A program made the position numbers and the translations under genes. Below are positions 7,594 through 16,706 of a DNA stretch of 64,000 bases, piece after piece. How positions within the stretch are numbered: the first letter of the stretch is position 1; the number at the start of each line of letters is the position of its first letter. This stretch comes from Peptoniphilus genitalis. Lineage in GTDB: Bacteria > Bacillota > Clostridia > Tissierellales > Peptoniphilaceae. The notes beneath the pieces are model-generated. The model saw nothing but the letters and a program-made list of their open reading frames with translations. It ran no database searches and was not told the origin of the DNA. The stretch lies in NCBI RefSeq assembly GCF_023614525.1, contig NZ_CP097885.1, positions 556,501 through 620,500 of the forward strand, written 5' to 3'.

Positions 7594-8634
7594 TTACTTA
7601 TAATCTCCTCTAGATCTGGAAATCTTATATCCAATCTTCTCTAGTTTTTTCTCTAGTCCCATAAAGTCGTCCGAGTTTTGTAACTCTGTACCGATTTTAT
7701 TGTCGTAAAGCTTATAGTTCTTTCTAAGTTTCTCTGCACCAACATTAGGCATAAGCACATTGGCCCCTGCCAAGATCCCCTTTTCTCGTCCAAAGTCATC
7801 AATACTCCCAAGAGCCGTCGTTGATGGCAAGAGAAGTTTCTCGTCTGCAATCCTTACAATAGATAAAATATTCAGAACATCTCTTAGCTTACCAGCTTCA
7901 AAGTCCCTAAAGGGAGTGTCATGCTGAGGTATAAAGGGACCAATCCCCACCATCTCAGGCTTTAACTTTAAGATAAATTTTAAATCTTCATATAAATTTT
8001 CAAGTTCTTGATAGGGAGAGCCCACCATCATGCCACAACCAGTTTGAAAACCAAGCTCTTTTAATTTTAAAATTGAATCTATCCTGTGTTGAAAACTCAT
8101 CGAGCTTGGATGAAGTCTTTCATAGTGAGACTTAGAATAAGTTTCATGACGCAAGAGATACCTGTCAGCCCCCATATTTTTCAGAACTTCAAAATCCTTA
8201 AAATCTCTTTCACCAAGAGAGAGTGTTATGGCGACATCAGAAAATTTTTCTTTGATTTCGCCAATAATCTCCTTCAGGTATTCAAGGCTATAGAAATCAT
8301 CTTCGCCACCCTGCATAACAATAGTTTTTATTCCCAGGTCTACTGAGTGCTTTGCAAGGTCCAAGATTTCTTCCTTGCTAAGCCTAACTCGTTTGGCATT
8401 ATTATTGGCAAACCTAAGTCCACAATAATAGCAATTATTTTTACAATAAGTGGAGACCTCGATTAAGCCCCTGATGTAAATCTCCTTACCAAAATTTTTC
8501 ACAGCCAGGTCCCTGGCAAAAGCATGGAGGACTTCAGCCTCTTCGCCATCTAATTTCATCAGGTAAGAAAAATCTTCAAAGGAAATCTCCTTAGTCTTAT
8601 AAAATTGTTCACAAATATTTAAAGTTTTATTCAT
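7594..8634 (-). CDS. hydE: [FeFe]-hydrogenase H-cluster radical SAM maturase HydE
   Basis: Radical-SAM enzyme that helps build the dithiomethylamine bridge of the H-cluster. The motif C64-x3-C68-x2-C71 (YCKNNCYYCGLR) is followed by MQGGEDD and other features of the BioB/HydE family. Length 346 is normal. It is the first gene of the hydE-hydG-hydF operon, behind a good promoter at 8668-8695. The ribosome binding site is weak (GATGTGA). Confidence 0.93.
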   Translation of the reverse strand: MNKTLNICEQFYKTKEISFEDFSYLMKLDGEEAEVLHAFARDLAVKNFGKEIYIRGLIEVSTYCKNNCYYCGLRFANNNAKRVRLSKEEILDLAKHSVDLGIKTIVMQGGEDDFYSLEYLKEIIGEIKEKFSDVAITLSLGERDFKDFEVLKNMGADRYLLRHETYSKSHYERLHPSSMSFQHRIDSILKLKELGFQTGCGMMVGSPYQELENLYEDLKFILKLKPEMVGIGPFIPQHDTPFRDFEAGKLRDVLNILSIVRIADEKLLLPSTTALGSIDDFGREKGILAGANVLMPNVGAEKLRKNYKLYDNKIGTELQNSDDFMGLEKKLEKIGYKISRSRGDYK

Positions 8635-8667
8635 ATAATCACATCTTAGTTAAAAAGTTCACAATCT

Positions 8668-8695
8668 ATTATAATACTTACAGTTAATATATCAA
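8668..8695 (-). promoter_or_regulatory. hydEGF promoter
   Basis: Minus strand -35 TTGATA (8690-8695), 16 bases, -10 TATAAT (8668-8673), about 34 bases upstream of the hydE start. Confidence 0.65.
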
Positions 8696-8902
8696 GCTTA
8701 AAAATTTTGACAGACTTGCGAAAAATTTTATTTTTCTATCCCATTACTTATCATTTTTTATTTTGCTTATAAATATTACATATAAAATTATAATTCTTTT
8801 CTCCATTTTAATCCAATTTTGTAATTTCTTCCTATATAAAGTACAATATTATTTATTAATGAACTTATAACTATAAAGAAAATTAATTGGGATGATTTAA
8901 AA

Positions 8903-10267
8903 TTGAAAAGTAAATCAATATCAAATGTTGAAAAAAATTTAATGACTTCGGGATCTATTTGGAGGACCATCTTGCTCTTCGCCCTTCCCCTAATTCTTGG
9001 AAATATTCTCCAACAAACCTACAACACCATTGACTCAATGATTGTTGGTAATTACCTTGGAAGGTATGCCTTAGCAGCAGTTGGATCTAGCACCCCTCTT
9101 ATTAATCTTTTGATTTCTTTTAGTCAGGGGATTGCTGTGGGCTGTGGAATTTTAGTTTCTCAATCTATGGGTGGAGCCAATCAAAAGGAAATGAAGCTTG
9201 CCGTACACACTTCTCTTGCTATAGCAATAATCCTTGGACTTTTAATTTCTCTTATGGGATACGTCTTTGCCCCTTGGCTCTTGGAGCAAATGGATACGCC
9301 AGCAGAAGTTATGGAAGAATCCATTACTTATCTTAGAATTTTTTCCTTTGGACTTGTCTTCAATATTATTTACAATATGGAAGCTGGAATCTTAAACGCT
9401 GTAGGAAATTCAAAGAGGTCCCTCTTGTATCTCGGTATTGCCTCTGCAACTAATGTGGTCTTGGACTTTTTATTTATTAAAGAATTTGGACTTGGTGTTG
9501 AGGGAGCTGCCATTGCGACAAATATTAGTCAGGCCCTTTCAGCCCTACTTGCCCTCTTATTTTTAATTAGGGTTCCAGAGATTTACAGGGTCCGTCTTTC
9601 AAAATTAAAAATTCACAAAGACATGGCGATGAGGATTTTAAAAGTTGGAATTCCAACTGCTATTCAAAACACAGTTATTTCTCTTTCCAACGTAATCATG
9701 CAGTCCTCTGTCAATGTCTTTGGCGCCCTACCCATGGCAGGCTTTGGTGCCTTTATAAAAATCGACGGCTTTAACATCTTGCCTGTCTTAAGTCTTAGCA
9801 TGGCAATTACAACTTTTGTTGGACAAAATTATGGAGGAGGACAAATGGAAAGGATTAAGAAGGGCATGTGGACTACACTTATAATGACAGTCCTCTACAC
9901 TCTCATAAGCGGCAGCCTTCTTTACCATTTTGCACCAAAACTAATTGGCCTCTTCACAAAGGATTTAAAAGTAATAGAAGCTGGTGTTCTTGCAAGTAGA
10001 TTCTTGTGTCCCTTCTACTTCCTTCTTGCCATCTTGCATTCACTTGCTGGCACAGTGAGGGGGACTGGCAAAACTGTTCCACCAATGATAATTCTTTTGT
10101 TGTCACTTTGTTTATTTAGGATAATGGCAGCAAAGTTTGTCATCCCACATTATCACACTATAGAAAATGTCTACAGACTTTACCCCATCTCCTGGCTTAT
10201 TGGTGTCGTCTTAATGGTTGGCTACACCATAAAGGTTGACTGGATTGGAGAAAATAAAATTTCATAA
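8903..10267 (+). CDS. MATE-family multidrug/cation efflux transporter
   Basis: Integral membrane protein of 454 residues with 12 predicted membrane segments. The N-terminal FALPLILGNILQQTYNTIDS and the repeated second-half ANFVGQNYGGG-like segment (TTFVGQNYGGG) are typical of the MATE family (DinF/NorM-like). It would export drugs or metabolites in exchange for Na+ or H+. The TTG start is chosen because it keeps the short charged tail normally seen before the (M)TxGSIW motif; ATG 8942 is the alternative. It is divergent from hydE and ends in a shared bidirectional terminator. Confidence 0.88.
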   Translation: MKSKSISNVEKNLMTSGSIWRTILLFALPLILGNILQQTYNTIDSMIVGNYLGRYALAAVGSSTPLINLLISFSQGIAVGCGILVSQSMGGANQKEMKLAVHTSLAIAIILGLLISLMGYVFAPWLLEQMDTPAEVMEESITYLRIFSFGLVFNIIYNMEAGILNAVGNSKRSLLYLGIASATNVVLDFLFIKEFGLGVEGAAIATNISQALSALLALLFLIRVPEIYRVRLSKLKIHKDMAMRILKVGIPTAIQNTVISLSNVIMQSSVNVFGALPMAGFGAFIKIDGFNILPVLSLSMAITTFVGQNYGGGQMERIKKGMWTTLIMTVLYTLISGSLLYHFAPKLIGLFTKDLKVIEAGVLASRFLCPFYFLLAILHSLAGTVRGTGKTVPPMIILLLSLCLFRIMAAKFVIPHYHTIENVYRLYPISWLIGVVLMVGYTIKVDWIGENKIS

Positions 10268-10270
10268 AAT

Positions 10271-10308
10271 AAAAGCATTGATTGAACTTTCTCAACCAAT
10301 GCTTTTTT
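10271..10308. terminator. Bidirectional terminator between the MATE gene and trxB
   Basis: AAAGCATTG and CAATGCTTT stem with inner TTGA/TCAA pairing. T runs are present on both strands, so it can end transcripts from both converging genes. Confidence 0.9.
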
Positions 10309-10323
10309 ATTGCATGATAATTT

Positions 10324-11274
10324 TTAGTTTTCTTTAAAACCTTCGTAAAGATTTCCTTCAACTTCGTCAATATATTTTTGAGCATTCATTGCTGCAACTG
10401 CACCATCGCCTGCTGCGTTAACAACTTGACGAACACTTTTCTTCCTAATGTCTCCAGCTGCAAAAACGCCTGGTACATTAGTCCTCATTTCATCATCAGT
10501 CTTAATGTATTTATCCTCTGTAAGTTCAACCTTACCTTCAAACATTTCAGTGCTTGGGATATAACCAATGAATACAAAAATTCCAAAAGGTTCATCAGAT
10601 TTAATTGACCTATCTTCACCTGTCTTAGTATCATGAAGGATCATTTCATTGACAATCTTGTCTCCCTTGATTTCCTTAACAGTTGTGTTCCAGATGAAAT
10701 CAATTTTGTCGTTGTTAAAGGCTTGCTCTTGAAGAACCTTTGATGCCCTTAGCTCGTCTCTTCTGTGGATAATGTAAACTTTCTTTGCAAAGTTTGTAAT
10801 GAAAAGTGCTTCTTGAACAGCAGAGTCGCCGCCGCCAACTACATAAACAGTTTCATCTTCATAAAAAGCTGCATCACAAGTTGAACAATAGCTTACGCCA
10901 CGTCCCTTGTATTCCTTTTCTCCAGGTGCACCAATCTCTCTTGGAGATGCACCAGTTGCAATAATGACAGCCTTGGCTTCATAAGAATCAACATAGCCCT
11001 TGATCTTTTTCACTTCTCCATCAAGTTCCATATCTTCAACTTGGTCCATGATGATTTCTGCACCAAACTTCTTAGCTTGGTCTGCCATTCTCTTGCCAAG
11101 TTCAACACCATCTATGGAATCAATGCCTGGATAGTTTTCCACCTGAGTAGTTTCGGCGATTTGGCCGCCTTCAATGCCCTTTTCTATGATTAAAGTTTTC
11201 TTTTTACTTCTTGCTGCATAAAGACCTGCAGTTAAACCTGCTGGACCTCCACCAATTATTATAATATCGTACAT
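10324..11274 (-). CDS. trxB: Thioredoxin-disulfide reductase TrxB
   Basis: Flavoenzyme that reduces thioredoxin. FAD-binding GGGPAGLTAGLYAARS lies at the N-terminus. The redox pair C130-x2-C133 sits in YCSTCDAAFY, followed by the NAD(P)H-binding GGGDSAVQEALF. Length 316 is standard. The start has GGAGG 5-6 bases upstream. An alternative reading as a ferredoxin-dependent variant cannot be excluded from sequence alone, but the CxxC and both nucleotide motifs are canonical. Confidence 0.95.
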   Translation of the reverse strand: MYDIIIIGGGPAGLTAGLYAARSKKKTLIIEKGIEGGQIAETTQVENYPGIDSIDGVELGKRMADQAKKFGAEIIMDQVEDMELDGEVKKIKGYVDSYEAKAVIIATGASPREIGAPGEKEYKGRGVSYCSTCDAAFYEDETVYVVGGGDSAVQEALFITNFAKKVYIIHRRDELRASKVLQEQAFNNDKIDFIWNTTVKEIKGDKIVNEMILHDTKTGEDRSIKSDEPFGIFVFIGYIPSTEMFEGKVELTEDKYIKTDDEMRTNVPGVFAAGDIRKKSVRQVVNAAGDGAVAAMNAQKYIDEVEGNLYEGFKEN

Positions 11275-11292
11275 TCTATCCCTCCAATTCTT

Positions 11293-11324
11293 ATTATACC
11301 CAAAAATATATTTTTGTATATAAT
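11293..11324. promoter_or_regulatory. Overlapping divergent -10 boxes between trxB and the next gene
   Basis: Two perfect TATAAT boxes face away from each other: 11293-11298 on the minus strand (for trxB, with TATACA 16 bases upstream) and 11319-11324 on the plus strand (for the 11341 gene, no clear -35). They are so close that RNA polymerase could hardly occupy both at once. Confidence 0.5.
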
Positions 11325-11340
11325 AGAGATAGGTGATTAA

Positions 11341-12228
11341 ATGGAATTAAAAATGAACTTCTCAACTACATACTTTTTTATTATAAATGTTTTGATTTTT
11401 GTCCTATCCTTCTTTATGTTTTACCTACTCAATAAGAAAAAAACATATGAGAATGATAAAGACGTCGATTTAAATTATTATGAAAAGGCCTACCTTTACA
11501 AGGGCCCAAACTTTATCTACAACCCCATCATTGCTATGATTCTAAAGGCCAAGGCTCATGGGGATATTGAAATGGAAAAAAATATTTACACGAACAAAAT
11601 AGGAGAGGATAAAGTCGAATATATATTAAAAAACTTAAATTCATCAAGACTTGATAATGGAGAAAGAAAACTTTTTGAAACTCTTTTTTCTCTTGGAGAT
11701 GGAGATTCAATTTCCACAAGACAAATGGATAAGCTGAGAAGGACTGAAGCAGATAACTACAACAAGAAGTTCAATGACTTTATCTACTTCCTAGAAGATG
11801 AAATGGTGAAGAAAAAACTTTTCACAATAGAAAAAAATACCCTAAAGATTTTTATATCCTTTGTGATTTTTTCAATTTTATTTTTTGTGGGGATCGTAAC
11901 AGTTTATAACGAAAAATTTTTTGGAATTGCAAGCATAGTCTTCTCACTATTCTTTTACGCATCCTTAATAAAATCCTTCTCCAAGATGACAGACCTTGGA
12001 AACAAAAAATTTAGAGAATTAGAAAAAGTTGAAGAAGGATTAAGGGCTGGAAGAAGATTAAATGAAGAAGACTTCCTGCTAGCTCTTGGCTTTGGACTTA
12101 AATATGAAAATGTAAAAAGCATTTGTCAAAAACTTGATGACAAGACATACGAAATCTACCTCGACGAGGACTTTTACAAGACTTTTAGGACTGCCTTAGT
12201 AGGCGACCACTTACTAGTAAGAAACTAA
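11341..12228 (+). CDS. Membrane protein of unknown function (DUF2207-like C-terminal part)
   Basis: A protein of 295 residues. It has one N-terminal membrane segment (about 10-30), a soluble charged stretch to about 165, two adjacent membrane segments (about 168-212) and a soluble tail. The segment after the second pair, FLLALGFGLKYENV, recalls the C-terminal half of DUF2207 membrane proteins. The large N-terminal domain of that family is missing, so the match is tentative. It is a single gene, divergent from trxB, ended by a bidirectional terminator. No function is proposed. Confidence 0.7.
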   Translation: MELKMNFSTTYFFIINVLIFVLSFFMFYLLNKKKTYENDKDVDLNYYEKAYLYKGPNFIYNPIIAMILKAKAHGDIEMEKNIYTNKIGEDKVEYILKNLNSSRLDNGERKLFETLFSLGDGDSISTRQMDKLRRTEADNYNKKFNDFIYFLEDEMVKKKLFTIEKNTLKIFISFVIFSILFFVGIVTVYNEKFFGIASIVFSLFFYASLIKSFSKMTDLGNKKFRELEKVEEGLRAGRRLNEEDFLLALGFGLKYENVKSICQKLDDKTYEIYLDEDFYKTFRTALVGDHLLVRN

Positions 12229-12247
12229 ATAAAAATTTGCATTAAAA

Positions 12248-12279
12248 AAACTGTGATTTTACTCACAGTTTCTTTTTTT
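12248..12279. terminator. Bidirectional terminator
   Basis: AAACTGTGA and TCACAGTTT form a 9-bp stem with T-rich runs on both sides. It lies between converging genes ending at 12228 and 12288. Confidence 0.9.
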
Positions 12280-12287
12280 CTAAATTT

Positions 12288-12809
12288 TTAAAATTCGCAA
12301 ATTATTATTCTTCCCTTGCCTTCTATATTTATTTTTTCTTCTTCAAGATAGATGGCTGAGAATTTTTCAAAGTTCTTGTCTTGAACTTTAAGTTCTGAAT
12401 CGTAATTAAAGATTACTGCCCTCTTGTCTGCCTTAAAATCAAAGTTATTTATATTTAAGGAAAACATCTTGGCTTCTTGTCCCTTTTTATAAATTAAGTT
12501 GAAGTCTCTCACATCGCCTGATGATTTTGTGGAGTGGTCTCCGTCAAAAAATAAAACTTCAAAGGGATCTAATGTGAATTTATTCCCATCACTTTCAATA
12601 TTCATCACATTGTCAATTGGTGTGATATATCTGTAAAAACCTGTGTAGGGTGTGTAAACTGATTCCTTATCCTTGCAAGTTGCTGTAGAAATCCTAAAGT
12701 CAAAGTTCTTTTCGCCAACACTTGCTCCTTCTGGGTAGATAAAAACTTCTGTAGTAACTCCTGCAGACCAATTTGAATCTTTAAATTCTTCTTTTTTTAT
12801 AAATTTCAT
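12288..12809 (-). CDS. HutD/Ves-family protein
   Basis: A protein of 173 residues related to the HutD/Ves cupin-like family. The pattern is visible: NWSAGVTTEVFIYPEG near the N-terminus, FDFRISTATC, then FFDGDHSTKSSGDVRDFN. HutD proteins often sit near histidine-utilisation genes, but none are adjacent here. The start follows directly on the stop of the isomerase gene (12810), so the two form an operon. The biochemical role of the family is not established. Confidence 0.8.
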   Translation of the reverse strand: MKFIKKEEFKDSNWSAGVTTEVFIYPEGASVGEKNFDFRISTATCKDKESVYTPYTGFYRYITPIDNVMNIESDGNKFTLDPFEVLFFDGDHSTKSSGDVRDFNLIYKKGQEAKMFSLNINNFDFKADKRAVIFNYDSELKVQDKNFEKFSAIYLEEEKINIEGKGRIIICEF

Positions 12810-13826
12810 TTAGTCCTCCAATAATTCTCTTAGTTTTCCAGTCACCTTGTAGTCAACTTTTTGAAGTTCAGAAATATTTTTTGCTCCATTTAACATCATT
12901 AGCATCTTTGTCTTTTCCATTAGTCCGTCAATGTATCTTAAGGTGTATTCATATCCACCACGAACGATGTAGGAAAGAATTTCGCCGCTAATAGCAGTCA
13001 TGTCTGCTCCTATGCAAAGGCTCTTTACTATGTCAACAGAAGTTTTTATTCCGCCTGATGCTATTATATGCATGTCATCGTAGGCAAGCTTCTTTGCTTC
13101 AATAAGACTTAAGGCTGTTGGAATTCCCCAAGAAAATAAATCTGAGATGTCGGCATTGGGTTCTCTTAGGTTTTCAATTTCAAAAAAGTTTGAACCACCG
13201 AAGCCTGATATGTCTACATACTTAACTCCAACATCGTGAAGCTTCTTCACAGTTTTTTGTGACATTCCAAAGCCAACTTCTTTTACTATTACAGGCACTT
13301 CAGAAGTATTTACAATTTTTTCTATATTATTTAAGATGCCACAAAAGTTTCTTTCGCCTTCAACTTGAACAAGTTCTTGGGCTGGGTTTAAGTGGATTTG
13401 AATTGCATCTGCCCTCAAGAGGTCAACTGCTAACTTTGCATCTTCAGTGCTAGCAAATCCAGATAGGTTCGAGATTACAATTCCATCTTTTATTATTTCT
13501 CTTACAATTTCAAAGGACTTTCTTGAGTCCTTGTCTTCTAGGGCAATGGTTTGTGATCCAACTGCCATGGGTAGGTCATATTCTGCTGCTACATTTGCAA
13601 GAGACCTATTTATTTCCTCTGAAAGATCAGATCCACCAGTCATGGCGTTAATCATCAATGGAAACTTTACTTTTTTATTTAAAAAATTAAGACTTGTATC
13701 AATTTCATCATAATTTATCTCTGGAAGAGAGTCATTATACAAAAAGATATTAGAGAAAAGCGGGTCGCCAACATAGGTTGAGCGAAGGAAGTTTTCTATA
13801 TGTTCTGTCTTTCTATATTTCCTCAT
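12810..13826 (-). CDS. fni: Type 2 isopentenyl-diphosphate delta-isomerase
   Basis: FMN-dependent interconversion of IPP and DMAPP. The start RKTEHI, the MINAMTGGS segment, VGSQ and the IHLNPAQELVQVEGER block are family signatures. Length 338 is normal. AAGGAGT precedes the ATG. It lies 48 bases after yvcK and directly before the HutD-like gene. Its companion ispE at 38.7 kb shows that the cell also runs the MEP pathway, which makes both isomers itself, so the enzyme would balance rather than create DMAPP. Confidence 0.93.
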   Translation of the reverse strand: MRKYRKTEHIENFLRSTYVGDPLFSNIFLYNDSLPEINYDEIDTSLNFLNKKVKFPLMINAMTGGSDLSEEINRSLANVAAEYDLPMAVGSQTIALEDKDSRKSFEIVREIIKDGIVISNLSGFASTEDAKLAVDLLRADAIQIHLNPAQELVQVEGERNFCGILNNIEKIVNTSEVPVIVKEVGFGMSQKTVKKLHDVGVKYVDISGFGGSNFFEIENLREPNADISDLFSWGIPTALSLIEAKKLAYDDMHIIASGGIKTSVDIVKSLCIGADMTAISGEILSYIVRGGYEYTLRYIDGLMEKTKMLMMLNGAKNISELQKVDYKVTGKLRELLED

Positions 13827-13873
13827 TTCATACTCCTTTATAACAAATAAATAATATCATCTTTAAATTTTTT

Positions 13874-14842
13874 TTACAAGAAAGGACTTCTAAAAATGCT
13901 GGCCCCTATCTTGTCACCGTCATGTCTTATAAAGCCGTCCTTAATTTCTATAAACTCGCCCTCTGTGAGCAGGACATTTTTTTCTTTAAAATATTTTTTA
14001 TCTTCTTCAGTGGCAAAGATTGGTGTGGATTCATCCTTGTTGTAGTAGTACTTATAAATTTCATCTGTTGCCCTAAGGTCATTGGCTATGACTTCATCAA
14101 TAAACTCATAGTTGGAGTGTCTTAAGATCGCCTCAAAGTGGTCCTTCAAGGAATAATTTTTTGTCTCGCCCTTTTGTGTCATGGCATTGGCAATGTAAAT
14201 TACTCTAGCCTTAGTATCTCTTAAGGCTTCATTAACTCCCCCAACTAAAAAGTTTGGAATAATAGAAGTGTATAAAGAGCCTGGTCCAATTATAACCACG
14301 TCAGATGATAGGATTGCTTCAAGAGCATCTTCATTTGCTCTCGGATAGTGAGGAATCATAGACATCTTCTCAATTTTTGTATTTAACCTGTAGCACATTT
14401 TTGGAATGTAGGACTCTCCCACAACCTTGTCCTTGGACTCGAACTCTGCAACAAGATGAGTTTCATCGAGAGTCACTGGAATTACCTTGCCCGTTACATT
14501 AAAGACACTAGACATTTCAAGAAGGGCCTTGTCAAAGGACCCAAAAATATCAGTGAGGGCTGCAATCAAAATATTTCCCACATTTTGATCCTTTAAGGAT
14601 CCTGACTTAAACCTGTAGCTCAACAAGTCCCTCATAGTCTTGTCGGTGTTGGAAAGGGCAATGAGGCACCTTCTCACATCACCTGGTGGAAGAATATTTA
14701 GTTCTTCTCTTAGGATTCCACTTCCACCACCATCATCAGACATGGAGACAACAGCAGAAATGTTTGTAGTAAAATCTTTTAGTCCACGCAAAATAGTGGA
14801 GATGCCTGTACCTCCACCTAGGACTGCTATCTTTTTTTCCAT
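13874..14842 (-). CDS. yvcK: YvcK/GlmR-family regulator
   Basis: Conserved protein linked in Bacillus to gluconeogenic growth, cell-wall precursor supply and UDP-sugar binding. The N-terminal nucleotide-sugar binding loop VLGGGTGISTILRGLK and the motif SDDGGGSG are clear. Length 322 is normal. The start overlaps the rapZ 3' end by 16 bases, with GGAG 8 bases upstream. The order murB-rapZ-yvcK is the common Clostridia arrangement. The usual next gene whiA is missing here and its place is taken by fni. Confidence 0.93.
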   Translation of the reverse strand: MEKKIAVLGGGTGISTILRGLKDFTTNISAVVSMSDDGGGSGILREELNILPPGDVRRCLIALSNTDKTMRDLLSYRFKSGSLKDQNVGNILIAALTDIFGSFDKALLEMSSVFNVTGKVIPVTLDETHLVAEFESKDKVVGESYIPKMCYRLNTKIEKMSMIPHYPRANEDALEAILSSDVVIIGPGSLYTSIIPNFLVGGVNEALRDTKARVIYIANAMTQKGETKNYSLKDHFEAILRHSNYEFIDEVIANDLRATDEIYKYYYNKDESTPIFATEEDKKYFKEKNVLLTEGEFIEIKDGFIRHDGDKIGASIFRSPFL

Positions 14843-15693
14843 AAATTTTTCTCCATATCCCTGTGGGTTACATAGGTGGACTTGTACTCTTCCTTAAGTA
14901 TCCTTCCTATCTCTTCAGCTATTGCAACAGACCTGTGGAAGCCTCCAGTGCAACCTATCCCAATTGTAAGGACTCTCTTTTGCTCTGCCATGTAGTTGGG
15001 AATCAAAAACTTCAAGAGGTCTACAGTCTTATCTATAAATTCTCTTGTGACATCCCACTTCATTACAAAGGACTTTACTTCCTCGGTATTTCCATTTAAA
15101 TCTTTAAGTTCCTTAATATAAAAAGGATTTGGCAAAAACCTCACATCAAAGACAAGATCAGCGTCCTTTAAAATTCCAGACTTAAAACCAAAACTTGTGA
15201 CCTCAATGGCAAAGTTGTCCTTCTCGTCATAAGAAACAAAGGCCATGAGTTGCTTCCTCAAATTTTTTGTGGAAAGCCCAGTGGTGTCAATGACGAAGTC
15301 GGCACTCTCCTTAATCTTTGAAAGAGTTGCTTCCTCAAAATTATAACCATCAACAATGGACCTATTCATAGGGTGGGGCCTTCTAAGTTCCTTGTATCTT
15401 GCAATAATAGTTTCCATATCAGCATAGAGGAACAAGAGCCTGATCTTTAAATTCATCCCCTTTAGTTCTTCGTAGGCAGAATAAAAGTCATTAAAGAGCT
15501 CACCACTCCTCATGTCTACAACAGCAGCTACCTTTTCAAAATTTTTACTCTTAGCATCAAGGGCAATGTTACAAAACTTCGGCAAAAGGGCTGGTGCAAG
15601 ATTATCCATGGCATAGTAGCCAAGGTCCTCAAAGACATCAAGGGCGTAAGACTTACCCGATCCACTCATTCCAGTAATAATTATAATTTCCAT
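14827..15693 (-). CDS. rapZ: RNase adapter / nucleotide-binding protein RapZ (YvcJ)
   Basis: P-loop protein of 288 residues. Walker A is TGMSGSGKS near residue 6-14, followed by the family stretch FEDLGYYAMDNLAPALL. The C-terminal domain shows IGIGCTGGFHRSV. In E. coli RapZ controls glucosamine-6-phosphate synthase through small RNAs. In Firmicutes the homologue YvcJ binds nucleotides and its target is less clear. It lies between murB and yvcK, which points to a role in envelope precursor supply. Confidence 0.95.
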   Translation of the reverse strand: MEIIIITGMSGSGKSYALDVFEDLGYYAMDNLAPALLPKFCNIALDAKSKNFEKVAAVVDMRSGELFNDFYSAYEELKGMNLKIRLLFLYADMETIIARYKELRRPHPMNRSIVDGYNFEEATLSKIKESADFVIDTTGLSTKNLRKQLMAFVSYDEKDNFAIEVTSFGFKSGILKDADLVFDVRFLPNPFYIKELKDLNGNTEEVKSFVMKWDVTREFIDKTVDLLKFLIPNYMAEQKRVLTIGIGCTGGFHRSVAIAEEIGRILKEEYKSTYVTHRDMEKNLWKKR

Positions 15694-15715
15694 TTCATCA
15701 CCAACTTAAAGAAAC

Positions 15716-16609
15716 TTAGTCACCAATAATTTTAACTTCTCTCTCCAAAGTCACGTCAAACTTATCGTGAACAACTTTTTGAACTATTTCAATAGTTTCA
15801 AGTACATCTTGGGCTGAAGCCTTGTTCTTGTTTACAACGAAGCCACAGTGTTTTTCGCTAATGCCTGCTCCCTTGTGAGTAAAGCCTCTTAGTCCAGAAT
15901 CATCAATTAACTTCCCTGCAAAATAACCTGTAGGTCTCTTAAAAGTGGATCCAGCAGAAGGCATATCAAGAGGTTGCTTGTCAGCCCTTCTTTGGTCAAA
16001 GTCCTCGTACTTTTCTCTTATTTCATTCTTATCTCCATCTTCAAGAGAGAAGGTAGCTCCAAGTACAATTAAGTCCCTCTCTTGGACAAGAGAATGCCTG
16101 TAAGAAAAATTCATCTCATCGCCAGGAACTTCAATGACACTTAGATTTTCATCAAGAAGTCTGACGCTCTTTACAACATTTTTTATTTCCCCATCGTAGG
16201 CGCCAGCATTCATAACAATTGCACCACCGAGAGAACCTGGAATGCCGTGAGCAAACTCAAGACCAGTAAGAGAGTTTTCCATGGCGAACTCGCTGATTTT
16301 TTTCATGCTTGCCCCAGTACCTGCATAAATTTCCTTGTTAGAAACTTTTTTAACATCATTTAACTTGTTTTTAAGCTTGATGATAATACCGTCAAAGCCC
16401 TTGTCCCTTACGATGATGTTAGTGCAGTTACCAAGAATATAATACTTGTAATTATTTTTTCTAATAGATTTTAAAATTTCCACAAGAGCCTCTTCATCCC
16501 TAGGCTTAATGAGAAGCTTAGCAGGACCACCAACACAAAAAGAAGTGTGGTTCTTCATAGGCTCATCGTAGAAAAAATCTCCCAAATTTTCATTTATATC
16601 AAATAACAT
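15716..16609 (-). CDS. murB: UDP-N-acetylenolpyruvoylglucosamine reductase MurB
   Basis: FAD enzyme that makes UDP-N-acetylmuramic acid for peptidoglycan. Motifs NHTSFCVGGPA, ILGNCTNIIVRDKGF, GLEFAHGIPGSLGGA and SAGSTFKRP are all present. This is the type IIb pattern of Firmicutes. I start at ATG 16609 (297 residues), with GAGGTG 5 bases upstream. An in-frame TTG at 16621 lies inside that ribosome binding site and is unlikely. First gene of murB-rapZ-yvcK. A TATAAT at 16637-16642 on the minus strand may be its -10. Confidence 0.95.
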   Translation of the reverse strand: MLFDINENLGDFFYDEPMKNHTSFCVGGPAKLLIKPRDEEALVEILKSIRKNNYKYYILGNCTNIIVRDKGFDGIIIKLKNKLNDVKKVSNKEIYAGTGASMKKISEFAMENSLTGLEFAHGIPGSLGGAIVMNAGAYDGEIKNVVKSVRLLDENLSVIEVPGDEMNFSYRHSLVQERDLIVLGATFSLEDGDKNEIREKYEDFDQRRADKQPLDMPSAGSTFKRPTGYFAGKLIDDSGLRGFTHKGAGISEKHCGFVVNKNKASAQDVLETIEIVQKVVHDKFDVTLEREVKIIGD

Positions 16610-16706
16610 AGAACACCTCAATTAAATACTAAGTTAATTATATCATTGAAAGATGGGAAAAGAAAAAGAGAATTGATATCCTCTTTTAGATCTTCAATAG
16701 AGGATT

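Noticed and set aside
7572-7634. N-terminally extended HydG
   Set aside because: It would overlap hydE, and the internal ATG has a good ribosome binding site and gives the standard HydG start and length.
16678-16705. ATCCTCT/AGAGGAT inverted repeat upstream of murB as a terminator
   Set aside because: Seven-base stem with a 14-base loop and no T run directly after it; too weak to call.
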